This document shows, in pieces, positions 1-7,432 of a DNA stretch of 64,000 nucleotides (its first letter is position 1; the number at the start of each line of letters is the position of its first letter). Source of the DNA: Spirochaetota bacterium (GTDB lineage Bacteria; Spirochaetota; Spirochaetia; Treponematales; Treponemataceae); the NCBI GenBank assembly GCA_023443865.1, contig JAEZST010000015.1, forward strand, positions 62,001-126,000. Reading direction: 5' to 3'. The notes under the pieces were generated by a model, which saw nothing but the letters and a program-made list of their open reading frames with translations, did no database searches and was not told where the DNA came from. The translations under genes were made by a program, and so were the position numbers.

Positions 1-184
1 CCGGTTCAAGTACGGCCGCTTCCGGGGAATTTACGGCTGGTTCGGCGAGAACCGCCTCGTTAACCTGTTCGGTCGCGGCGGGAAGGGGGGCGGGTTGGGG
101 GGGAAAGAAAATGGATTGGGCCGTAAAGCCGGCGATGATTACGATTGTCGAAAGGACAATCGCCGTGATCGTATTCTTGTCCAT
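1..184 (-). CDS. yidC: Membrane protein insertase YidC, N-terminal part (runs off window)
   Basis: Only the first 61 codons are in the window; the gene continues leftward beyond base 1. The protein starts MDKNTITAIVLSTIVIIAGF, a charged tip followed by one hydrophobic helix (about residues 5-22). A Pro/Ala-rich linker follows, the usual start of the periplasmic region in long YidC proteins. YidC inserts and folds inner-membrane proteins with or without SecYEG. Position supports the call: it is the last gene of the conserved leftward run rpmH-rnpA-yidD-yidC, 19 bp after the yidD stop. The insertase core is not visible, so the name rests on the N-terminus and gene order. Confidence 0.85.
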   Translation of the reverse strand, partial: MDKNTITAIVLSTIVIIAGFTAQSIFFPPQPAPLPAATEQVNEAVLAEPAVNSPEAAVLEP

Positions 185-203
185 AACTCTGATAGCTCCT
201 TAG

Positions 204-425
204 TCAGGGTACGGGGTCATAACCGCCTTCGTGGAAGGGATGACAGCGCAAGATACGTTTAACGGCGAGATACAAGCCCTTGAAAGGGCCGTATCTGTAT
301 ATCGCTTCGTATGCATACGCAGAGCATGTCGGGTAATATCTGCAAGAGGGGGGGGACAGAGGTGAGATATATTTCTGATACAGGCGAATCAACGCGCAAA
401 AAAAGCGCTTTAGCAGGTTATTCAT
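204..425 (-). CDS. yidD: Membrane protein insertion efficiency factor YidD
   Basis: A 73-aa protein of the YidD (UPF0161) family. It has the family core with conserved cysteines in SCRYYPTCSAYA, the FKG segment and the C-terminal RCHPFHEGGYDPVP. YidD is a small membrane-associated protein that helps YidC-dependent insertion. I chose the start MNNLLKRFF because its ATG overlaps the rnpA stop in an ATGA arrangement, typical of translational coupling; no Shine-Dalgarno is seen. An upstream in-frame ATG at 437 would add four residues. The rnpA-yidD-yidC order is the standard one. Confidence 0.93.
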   Translation of the reverse strand: MNNLLKRFFCALIRLYQKYISPLSPPSCRYYPTCSAYAYEAIYRYGPFKGLYLAVKRILRCHPFHEGGYDPVP

Positions 426-772
426 TCGCTTAACCATAACCCGGCCTTTCCGAATAGAACGCGTAATTCTTCCATTCGTTCGGAAAAACTGTCTTTGCCC
501 GGAAATACGAGCAACGCCAAGTCATAGCCACTATTCAAGTTCGCTTTAATCAGTCTGTACGTTTCACGACTCAGGCGCCGGGAACGATTTCGCTCAACGG
601 CGGTACCGTATCCGCGCGGAAAGGTGAATAACACCCGGTTCCGCTCCAACCCGTTGGACAGGACAAACAGTTTTGCCCCGTTGCAGCTGTATTTTTTACC
701 CTTCCGGAAAACAGTCTGGATAACGGCGGAACGGGTTAACCGCTCCGCCTTTTTGAATCCTGAGCGTTTCAA
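422..772 (-). CDS. rnpA: Ribonuclease P protein component
   Basis: A 116-aa basic protein, normal for the family. The N-terminal KKAERLTR segment and the diagnostic RNRSRR motif (about residues 61-66) in the conserved RNA-binding helix identify it. RnpA binds the catalytic RNase P RNA and the 5' leader of pre-tRNA, so that tRNA 5' ends are processed. It lies 14 bp after rpmH and shares an ATGA overlap with yidD, so rpmH-rnpA-yidD-yidC is probably one transcript. The RNase P RNA gene itself is not in this window. Confidence 0.95.
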   Translation of the reverse strand: MKRSGFKKAERLTRSAVIQTVFRKGKKYSCNGAKLFVLSNGLERNRVLFTFPRGYGTAVERNRSRRLSRETYRLIKANLNSGYDLALLVFPGKDSFSERMEELRVLFGKAGLWLSE

Positions 773-786
773 GGCTCAAAGAAGCG

Positions 787-942
787 TCAATACGGCTTCT
801 TTTCGTCGGAAACGGTAAGCTTGTAGCGGCCTTTCGCCCGGCGGCGCTTCAGAATGAGGCGTCCGCCACGGGTTGCCATGCGGGCGCGGAAACCGAATTT
901 TCGGGTGCGTTTAGTCTTACTGGGCTGGTATGTCCGTTTCAT
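787..942 (-). CDS. rpmH: Ribosomal protein bL34
   Basis: A 51-aa, very basic protein starting MKRTYQPSKTKRTRKFGF and containing the conserved RMATRGGRLILKRRRAKGR core of bL34. It is part of the large ribosomal subunit near the exit tunnel. The ATG at 942 is preceded by AAAGGAG at good spacing. The first gene downstream of a strong leftward promoter (1030-1059), it heads the rpmH-rnpA-yidD-yidC run. An inverted repeat with 7-bp arms (968-974 with 988-994) lies in its 5' leader and may influence its expression. Confidence 0.97.
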   Translation of the reverse strand: MKRTYQPSKTKRTRKFGFRARMATRGGRLILKRRRAKGRYKLTVSDEKKPY

Positions 943-1029
943 GGATCAATGACTCCTTTATTTGCAAGAACCGGTATCGTATTTTATCCGGTTCCTTGAG
1001 TTCTGTTCTTCGTATACAACAGGCATGGC

Positions 1030-1059
1030 AGTATACCTATAACGCCCTTCCGTGGTCAA
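1030..1059 (-). promoter_or_regulatory. Promoter of the rpmH operon
   Basis: On the minus strand TTGACC (1054-1059) and TATACT (1030-1035) are separated by 18 bp, a good sigma-70-type match. The predicted transcript has a leader of about 80 nt before rpmH, and that leader contains the 968-994 hairpin. Confidence 0.6.
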
Positions 1060-1078
1060 GACATACCGCGATTCGGGG

Positions 1079-1555
1079 TTAGCGCGGCTTACCCCGTTTA
1101 ATGCTCTCTTTTAGGCGGGCAAAAACGTCCTGAAGCTCTGGATTCAAGGCTTCGTTGACCGGTACGTCGGTTTCTTCGGCGTCAGGGGCCCTTTCGTCCG
1201 CGACCCTAATTAGGCCTTCGCCGATTTTTCCCGCGGGCCTTTGATACGGTACGGCATTTTCGCTTTTTACCCTGATCGCGATCGAAACGATACCCAATTC
1301 CGGGAAGGCCTTGGACAAATTGCCGATAATCCGCTTTTTCAGGTATTGAATCTGCTGATTCCATCCGGGATGGTCTACCTCGACCGTCAAAATGCCGCGG
1401 TCCACGTCGACCACCCTGCTATGGGCCGAAATCTTATCCCCGACGGTTTCCTTCCAGCCGCGTATAAAATCGTTCGATTGCCGCAAGCCGTCGCTGTCGA
1501 AACCCGAAAAAAGGGCATTGAGAACCTCGGAGGCCTTCCTGAAATCATTCGCCAT
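1079..1555 (-). CDS. DUF721 (DciA-like) protein
   Basis: A 158-aa protein with the DUF721 fold signature: the RKASEVLNALF start, RGWKETVGDKISAHSRVVDVDRGILTVEVDHPGWNQQIQYLKKRII, then a variable C-terminal tail. DUF721 proteins lie next to recF or dnaA in many bacteria. The family includes DciA, which helps load the replicative helicase DnaB, so a role in replication start is plausible but inferred. I use the start MANDFRK (1555), which overlaps the recF stop by 11 bp. A longer frame upstream is only the antisense shadow of recF's end. Expression is probably coupled to recF. Confidence 0.8.
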   Translation of the reverse strand: MANDFRKASEVLNALFSGFDSDGLRQSNDFIRGWKETVGDKISAHSRVVDVDRGILTVEVDHPGWNQQIQYLKKRIIGNLSKAFPELGIVSIAIRVKSENAVPYQRPAGKIGEGLIRVADERAPDAEETDVPVNEALNPELQDVFARLKESIKRGKPR

Positions 1556-2624
1556 TCCACGTTCCTTTTTCGATACGATACACCTTTGTCGTGCTTCTTT
1601 TATAGCGCTCGTAGGGTTCCCCGGGAAGGAAGGTGCAAAAAAGCTGGTCATATTCGGGCAATAGGGCGGTAAACCGTTGTCTCTTTTCGGGATCCAACTC
1701 CAGGAGCACGTCATCCATCAAAAGAACGGGCTTTTTCCCGCCCGATACCTCCGTATAAAACGTCGCCTGAGCCGTACGAAGCAAAAGGGACAAAAGGCGC
1801 CTTTGACCGGTAGAGGCCGTGGGAACAAAGGGCTGACGGTCCTTTACGAAGCGGATCCTATCGCGGTGCGGCCCGGATAGGGAGGTTCCCATGCCAAGAT
1901 CATAATCCCTTTTATCCGCCAGACGCGCGAGAATCGACTCTACCGAATCTTCTTTCCATGACGGGGAGTAATCTATTTTTACGTTCTCGATTCCGCTTAC
2001 CTCATGGTACAGCCGGGCGAAAACGCGGTTAAAATCCCGTATCGTCCTGGTTCTTCGGCTAACGACCTCGAGGCCCGCCTGAGCGAGTTGAATATCGAGT
2101 ATGTCGAGTAAATCCGCCTTTCGCTCGCGTAATACCGAATTGCGCGCCTTCAAAACCTTTTTATACGTCCGAAGCACGTCAATATAAGAGGTATCGTACA
2201 TGGACAGGGATTGATCGACGAAAAACCGCTTCCGTTCGGGAGAACCGCTGGCGAAATCGAGATCGTCATGGCTGAATAGAACGCAGGGAATGGTATCCAC
2301 CAATTCCTTACGGTCGGTCACCTGTTTGGCGTTTTTTTCCAGCTTCTTTTTACCGTCGCGATAGGTAATGGATATCGTATGGGTATGGTCCTTGGAATCG
2401 CGGAAGATGGACCGTATGGCGTAATCCGGTTGGCCTTCTTTCGCCATTTCATCGTCGTTTCTGGTGCGGAAGGAAGCCCCATACGCCGACATGTACAGGG
2501 TTTCGAGCAAGTTGCTCTTACCCTGTCCGTTGTCCCCAACGAAATAAACCTCCCGGGAAAGGAGGTCCATTCTGCCGTCGTGAATATTTCTGAAACCCGA
2601 AAAGGAAACGGATAAGAAAGGCAC
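1545..2624 (-). CDS. recF: DNA replication and repair protein RecF
   Basis: A 359-aa SMC/ABC-like ATPase. Walker A GDNGQGKSN is at about residues 30-38, the RecF motif LSGPHRDRI near 249, a signature-like STGQRRLLSL at 271-280 and Walker B PVLLMDDVLLELD at about 299-311. RecF works with RecO and RecR to load RecA at gapped DNA. It follows dnaN by 6 bp and overlaps the DUF721 gene, the standard dnaA-dnaN-recF order. Length and motifs are complete. Confidence 0.96.
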   Translation of the reverse strand: MPFLSVSFSGFRNIHDGRMDLLSREVYFVGDNGQGKSNLLETLYMSAYGASFRTRNDDEMAKEGQPDYAIRSIFRDSKDHTHTISITYRDGKKKLEKNAKQVTDRKELVDTIPCVLFSHDDLDFASGSPERKRFFVDQSLSMYDTSYIDVLRTYKKVLKARNSVLRERKADLLDILDIQLAQAGLEVVSRRTRTIRDFNRVFARLYHEVSGIENVKIDYSPSWKEDSVESILARLADKRDYDLGMGTSLSGPHRDRIRFVKDRQPFVPTASTGQRRLLSLLLRTAQATFYTEVSGGKKPVLLMDDVLLELDPEKRQRFTALLPEYDQLFCTFLPGEPYERYKRSTTKVYRIEKGTWNGE

Positions 2625-2630
2625 GCCGCC

Positions 2631-3734
2631 TTATTCCATCTGCATCGGCATGACTATGTGAAAGAAATCCCCCGAGGGCTCGGCGCGGATAGTAACGGCT
2701 TTCATCGATTCAGTAAACTCGAATTTAACCCGCTCGGTACCGATAACCTTGATCGGTTCCTCTAGGTACAGGCAATTGAGCGCTATGGTAACCTCGTCGC
2801 CGTCATACCTGCAGGGTATCTCTTCCTTGGCCGTACCAATCTCCGATTCCTGGGAGCTGATGGTCAATGTTCCCGGAGAGACGGTCAGGTACATTCTTCT
2901 TGACTTCTGCTCCACCAAAAGCGAAACGCGTTTTAAAGCCTCGAGAAGCTCCTTGGTATCCACCTCGAAGGACTTGTCCTGGGAAGCGGGTATCACGCGG
3001 CCGTAATTGGGAAATTGACCGTCGATCAGGACCGACGAAAACGCGTAATTACCGAAACGGAAAAAAACGTTCTTTTCTCCTACCGCAATGGAGACGGGAC
3101 CCTCATCGCCTGCCCGTTTGTTGATTACGGAAAGAATCTTCGGGGGGATTATTACGCTTTTAAAGTCGGGAATGGATATGCCCAAGTCCTTCGAAATGAA
3201 GGCGAGGCGCCGTCCGTCAGTGGCAACCAGATTAAGCTTGGATTCCTGCTTTTCCAAGTACACGCCGTTCATGAAGTAACGGGTTTCGTCGTCGGAAACG
3301 GAAAAGACGGTCTGGTTAATCATCTCGCGGAATTCTTTTGCCGGCACGTCAAAGAACTTAAGGCCGTCCGGATCGGTAAATTCGGGAAATTTATCGCTCG
3401 TAATGCTTTTCAGCTGAAAACGGGCCTTTTTGGTCATCGGTTTAATGGTGATCTTGATATCGTTTTGCTCGAATTCTATCTCGCCCTGAGGCAAAGACGA
3501 GATAATCCCGGTGAACTTATCGCAGAATACCGTGGTAGATCCGGCTTCGATCACGTCAACGGGAATACTCGTCTCGAAATTGACCTTGATGTCGGTGGCC
3601 TTGATGGTCAGCTTTCCGTCTTCCGCGTTTAAGAGGACGTTTGAAAGTATTGATATGGCGTTTTTAGTCGCGATGATCTCTTGGGCAATGGACATTTCCC
3701 TAAGCAAAGCGTCACGATCGAAGTTGAATTTCAT
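2631..3734 (-). CDS. dnaN: DNA polymerase III subunit beta (sliding clamp)
   Basis: A 367-aa protein matching bacterial beta clamps over its whole length. It starts MKFNFDRDALLREM, contains the DGRRLAFISKDL segment near the middle and ends with MPMQME, equivalent to the usual MPMRL end. The clamp encircles DNA and tethers polymerase and repair proteins. A strong ribosome site, GGGAGGA, precedes the ATG. It lies downstream of dnaA across the likely origin gap and is followed closely by recF. Confidence 0.97.
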   Translation of the reverse strand: MKFNFDRDALLREMSIAQEIIATKNAISILSNVLLNAEDGKLTIKATDIKVNFETSIPVDVIEAGSTTVFCDKFTGIISSLPQGEIEFEQNDIKITIKPMTKKARFQLKSITSDKFPEFTDPDGLKFFDVPAKEFREMINQTVFSVSDDETRYFMNGVYLEKQESKLNLVATDGRRLAFISKDLGISIPDFKSVIIPPKILSVINKRAGDEGPVSIAVGEKNVFFRFGNYAFSSVLIDGQFPNYGRVIPASQDKSFEVDTKELLEALKRVSLLVEQKSRRMYLTVSPGTLTISSQESEIGTAKEEIPCRYDGDEVTIALNCLYLEEPIKVIGTERVKFEFTESMKAVTIRAEPSGDFFHIVMPMQME

Positions 3735-3970
3735 GATTCCTCCCGGTTCTTATCTATTCTAAATTTAAATTTAAAATAGTAGTAGTTGTAATAGAGCCTG
3801 TTAAATTCTGGATAACCAGATTAAATCTTTATAAAAGAACGAATTACCGTTCTAACAACTATCGTTTTTTTAATGCGCGGTTATCCACATATCCACGGCG
3901 CCTCACGTTATTCCCGTTCAATGCACAGTATTTTACCATATTATCAACAGGAAAAAAACACGCAAATTCG
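3735..3970. other. Probable chromosomal replication origin (oriC) between dnaA and dnaN
   Basis: This 236-bp gap holds no gene. It contains a perfect DnaA box TTATCCACA at 3881-3889, a one-mismatch box TTATCAACA at 3941-3949 and a reverse-strand one-mismatch box (TTATCCAGA) at 3807-3815. An AT-rich tract of about 30 bp at 3756-3785 could be the unwinding element. Genes read away from here in both directions (dnaA and dnaN left, gyrB and gyrA right beyond dnaA). Origins in this position are common; I infer oriC from boxes and context. Confidence 0.7.
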
Positions 3971-5395
3971 TTAGCTATTGTAGTCCTTTATAAGCTTGGT
4001 AAGCTTTTGGATAGTGCTCTCCAATGAGGGCTCCGCCTTTAATCGTTCCTCTATTTTTTGGCATCCGTGCATGACGGTGGTGTGGTCCCTTCCCCCGAAT
4101 TCCATGCCCAGTTCGGTCGTAGAGTACTCCGTGATTTCCCTGGCTATGAACATGGCGAGTTGTCGCGGGAAAGAAATGGCCTTGGTCCTTTTCTTTCCCT
4201 TTAAATCGGTGTACGAAAGCGAAAAATATTCGGCAACCACCTTTTGGATAGTCTCTATGGTTACGTTATTCTGCTTCGGGGACCCGAAGGTATCCCGAAG
4301 CTGCTGTTGGGCGCTTTCCAGGGTAACGGGCTTTTTGGTCAATTCCGCGTAGGCAATCAGCTTCGTTAAGGAAGCCTCAAGGTCGCGCACGTTTGAGGAT
4401 ATATTTTTCGCGATAAGGTTAATGACGTCCTGGGGAATATGGACGCCCCTCGTCTCAACCTTTTTGGAAAGAATCGCGCATCGGGTTTCGTAGCTGGGCG
4501 GTTGAAGGTCCACGTTCAAACCGCGCTCAAACCGCGAGCGAAGCCGTTCCGAAAGGTTTTTCAGCTCAGAAACGGGACGGTCACAGGTAAATATGATTTG
4601 CTTATTCGCGTCGTACAGGGCATTGAACGTGTGAAACAGCTCTTCCTGGGTTTCGTTCTTCTTTTGGAGAAAGTGAATGTCGTCGATTAATAGCATGTCC
4701 GCGTTGCGGTATTTGTTCTTGAAATTCTGGGTGGTTGAGTTCTTAATGGCCTCAACGAATTCATTGGTAAAATTTTCCGCGGTAATATAGATGATTTTAC
4801 AGCCCTTTTCCTGCCAGGAAAGATTGCCAATAGCCTGCATGAGGTGGGTCTTACCCAGTCCGACCCCCCCGTAGATAAGACAGGGGTTATAGGCGACGCC
4901 GGGGTTTTTCGCGATGGCGATGGCGGCGTTGGCCGCGAAGGAATTGTTTTCGCCGATGACGAAATTGTCGAAGATATAGTCTTTCCTCAGCTGCGGGTGG
5001 GAATCTCGCTCCGCCTTATGGTTTTCGGCGATCGGTCCGCCGGCTTGGCGCGGCGAGCTATAGACCTTCGGCCCTGACTGTACCGTTTCGTTCAGCGGGG
5101 CGGAGACCGGCTTGGACGGTCCCTTATGGGCTTCTTCGCGGGTTCTTTGCCTAACCTCAAAATCGATGCCGATATGCTGACCGGACAGATCGAACAGTTT
5201 TCCCTCAATCCGTCCCTGATACCGCTGCTTAACCTGATCCCGGTAGAAAGCCGATGGTACGGATAAGGTAATTGATTGATCTCCGGAAGTCTCGTATTCC
5301 ATGTTAAACCACATGGCGAATTCCTGTTCACTGAGTTCACTTTTTAACTGGCTTACTGTTTCTTTCCAGAAGACGCTATAATCCCACGTACCCAT
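3971..5395 (-). CDS. dnaA: Chromosomal replication initiator protein DnaA
   Basis: A 474-aa protein with all DnaA domains. The N-terminal domain I is about residues 1-80, with a linker to about 135. The AAA+ core begins at KDYIFDNFVIGENN, with Walker A YGGVGLGKTH (175-184) and Walker B LLIDDIHF (235-242). The C-terminal DNA-binding domain carries the signature GGRDHTTVMHG. DnaA-ATP binds the boxes of the adjacent gap and opens the origin. The start MGTWDYSVFW fits family N-termini; an in-frame stop lies just upstream. The gene has no correctly spaced Shine-Dalgarno, and a strong -10 box ends 8 bp before the ATG, so its mRNA may be leaderless. Confidence 0.98.
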   Translation of the reverse strand: MGTWDYSVFWKETVSQLKSELSEQEFAMWFNMEYETSGDQSITLSVPSAFYRDQVKQRYQGRIEGKLFDLSGQHIGIDFEVRQRTREEAHKGPSKPVSAPLNETVQSGPKVYSSPRQAGGPIAENHKAERDSHPQLRKDYIFDNFVIGENNSFAANAAIAIAKNPGVAYNPCLIYGGVGLGKTHLMQAIGNLSWQEKGCKIIYITAENFTNEFVEAIKNSTTQNFKNKYRNADMLLIDDIHFLQKKNETQEELFHTFNALYDANKQIIFTCDRPVSELKNLSERLRSRFERGLNVDLQPPSYETRCAILSKKVETRGVHIPQDVINLIAKNISSNVRDLEASLTKLIAYAELTKKPVTLESAQQQLRDTFGSPKQNNVTIETIQKVVAEYFSLSYTDLKGKKRTKAISFPRQLAMFIAREITEYSTTELGMEFGGRDHTTVMHGCQKIEERLKAEPSLESTIQKLTKLIKDYNS

Positions 5396-5403
5396 AGAGC
5401 GTC

Positions 5404-5433
5404 ATTATACTCCTTCTTTACTTTTTTTGACAA
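5404..5433 (-). promoter_or_regulatory. dnaA promoter, likely giving a leaderless mRNA
   Basis: On the minus strand TTGTCA (5428-5433) and a perfect TATAAT (5404-5409) are separated by 18 bp. The predicted start of transcription falls at or within a few bases of the dnaA ATG (5395). The -35 box overlaps TTGACA read on the plus strand (5427-5432), so a rightward gyrB promoter could share this DNA, although no good plus-strand -10 is evident. Confidence 0.6.
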
Positions 5434-5480
5434 TGACGGTAAGATGGAACTTACGTGTTTCTACTATATAAGGATATGGA

Positions 5481-7397
5481 ATGACTTCTGCCTCGTCGTA
5501 TTCAGCCAATAACATAACGGTTTTAAAGGGTCTTGAAGCGGTGCGAAAGCGCCCCGGAATGTATATCGGTTCAACCGGTCCCGACGGACTCCATCATCTT
5601 GTATACGAAGTCGTGGACAACAGTATCGATGAAGCCATGGCCGGGCATTGCGATCGTATCATCGTCGTTCTCGAAAAAAACGATATCGTTCGGGTTGAGG
5701 ACAACGGACGCGGCATTCCCTGCGACATTCACGCCGGGGAAGGCGTAAGCGCGCTTGAACTCGTCCTCACTCGCCTCCATGCGGGCGGAAAATTCGATAA
5801 GGGGTCCTATAAGGTTTCCGGAGGCCTCCATGGTGTCGGCGTTTCCGTAGTGAACGCCCTTTCCGTTTGGACCGAAGCCCTCGTAGCCTATAATGGCTTT
5901 AACCACTACCAAAAGTACGAGACCGGCATACCCGTCGCCCCCGTCGAAAAGCGGGAAGAGACCGAAAAACGGGGAACAACCATACGCTGGCTTGCCGACC
6001 CGACCATTTTCACGGAAACGACCACGTATAACTTTGACGTGCTCGCGAACCGGTTGCGCGAGCTCGCCTTCCTCAATTCGGGTATAACCATCGTTTTGAG
6101 AGATGAACGGCTAACGGTTCCCAAAGAAATGGAATTCAGCTTTGAGGGCGGCATTCGCTCCTTCGTAAGCTACCTTAACGAGAATAAAAACACCCTGCAC
6201 GGCGAGCCCGTTTTCATAACCGGGGAGCGGGACGACGTCGTGGTGGAAGTAGCCCTCCAGTATAACGATTCCTTCAGCGAGATCATGCTGAGCTTCGTTA
6301 ACGACATCAATACCCGCGAGGGCGGTACCCACCTGGTGGGATTCAAGAGCGCCCTGACCAGGGTCTTGAACGAATTCCTCAAGAATTCAAAGCTTGCCAA
6401 GAAAATGGACGATTCCCTTTCCGGCGACGACGTACGGGAAGGCCTTACGGCGGTGCTTTCGGTCAAGGTGCCCGAGCCCCAATTCGAGGGACAGACCAAG
6501 ACCAAGCTCGGGAACTCCGAGGTAAAGGGCATCGTCGAAGGCTTCGTCAACGACCAGCTCACCGTTTACCTGGAGCAAAACCCCGCGGTCATCAATTCGA
6601 TTCTCGAAAAGAGCGTTCTCGCAGCCAAGGCCCGTATCGCCGCCCGCATGGCCCGCGACGCGACCAGGCGGAAAAACGCCATCGACGGCGCGGGACTTCC
6701 GGGAAAACTCGCCGACTGCTCCGAGAAAGACGCAAGCAAATGCGAAATCTATATCGTTGAGGGCGACTCCGCAGGCGGATCCGCTAAAATGGGCCGCGAC
6801 CGGAAATTCCAGGCGATTCTTCCCCTGTGGGGAAAAATGCTTAACGTCGAGAAGACCCGGATCGACAAGGTTATCGGGAACGACAAGCTTCAGCCCATTA
6901 TCGCGAGCCTCGGGGCCGGGATCGGCGAAACTTTCAACGCCGAGAAGCTCCGTTACCACAAGATCATCATTATGGCCGACGCGGACGTCGACGGCTCCCA
7001 CATCCGCACCCTTTTACTAACGTTCTTCTATAGATACATGACCGATATCGTAAAGGGCGGATACATTTACCTTGCCATGCCTCCCTTGTACAAAATATCC
7101 TGGGAGAGGAATATCCGTTACGCCTACGACGACGCGGAAAAGGAAAAGATCCTCAAAACGATCGATAAAGACCCCGACAAGATCAATATCCAGCGTTATA
7201 AGGGCTTGGGCGAAATGAATCCGGACCAGCTGTGGGAAACCACCATGAACCCGGAAACCCGTTTGATGATGCGGGTGCAGCTTGACGACGCCGTCGAGGC
7301 AGACCGCACCTTCACGACCCTTATGGGCGAGCACGTAGAACCAAGACGCAAGTTTATAGAAGATAACGCCGTTTACGTATCCAACCTTGACGTGTAA
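5481..7397 (+). CDS. gyrB: DNA gyrase subunit B
   Basis: A 638-aa type IIA topoisomerase subunit of the short (Gram-positive-like) length. The GHKL ATPase motifs are EVVDNSIDEA, VEDNGRGIP and GGLHGVGVSVVNALS. The TOPRIM motifs are EGDSAGGSA and DADVDGSHIRTLL, and the C-terminal RYKGLGEMNPDQLWETTMNPETR is diagnostic. GyrB binds ATP and drives negative supercoiling with GyrA, 35 bp downstream. The ATG at 5481 has an AAGGA ribosome site. Divergent from dnaA, it begins the rightward replichore. Confidence 0.98.
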   Translation: MTSASSYSANNITVLKGLEAVRKRPGMYIGSTGPDGLHHLVYEVVDNSIDEAMAGHCDRIIVVLEKNDIVRVEDNGRGIPCDIHAGEGVSALELVLTRLHAGGKFDKGSYKVSGGLHGVGVSVVNALSVWTEALVAYNGFNHYQKYETGIPVAPVEKREETEKRGTTIRWLADPTIFTETTTYNFDVLANRLRELAFLNSGITIVLRDERLTVPKEMEFSFEGGIRSFVSYLNENKNTLHGEPVFITGERDDVVVEVALQYNDSFSEIMLSFVNDINTREGGTHLVGFKSALTRVLNEFLKNSKLAKKMDDSLSGDDVREGLTAVLSVKVPEPQFEGQTKTKLGNSEVKGIVEGFVNDQLTVYLEQNPAVINSILEKSVLAAKARIAARMARDATRRKNAIDGAGLPGKLADCSEKDASKCEIYIVEGDSAGGSAKMGRDRKFQAILPLWGKMLNVEKTRIDKVIGNDKLQPIIASLGAGIGETFNAEKLRYHKIIIMADADVDGSHIRTLLLTFFYRYMTDIVKGGYIYLAMPPLYKISWERNIRYAYDDAEKEKILKTIDKDPDKINIQRYKGLGEMNPDQLWETTMNPETRLMMRVQLDDAVEADRTFTTLMGEHVEPRRKFIEDNAVYVSNLDV

Positions 7398-7432
7398 CGT
7401 AACCGGTCGAACTTTGCCAGGAGTATCGTTCA

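Noticed and set aside
5374..5406. Nine-codon upstream frame with a good ribosome site overlapping the dnaA start
   Set aside because: The apparent ribosome site lies upstream of the predicted -10 box, so it would not be transcribed from that promoter.
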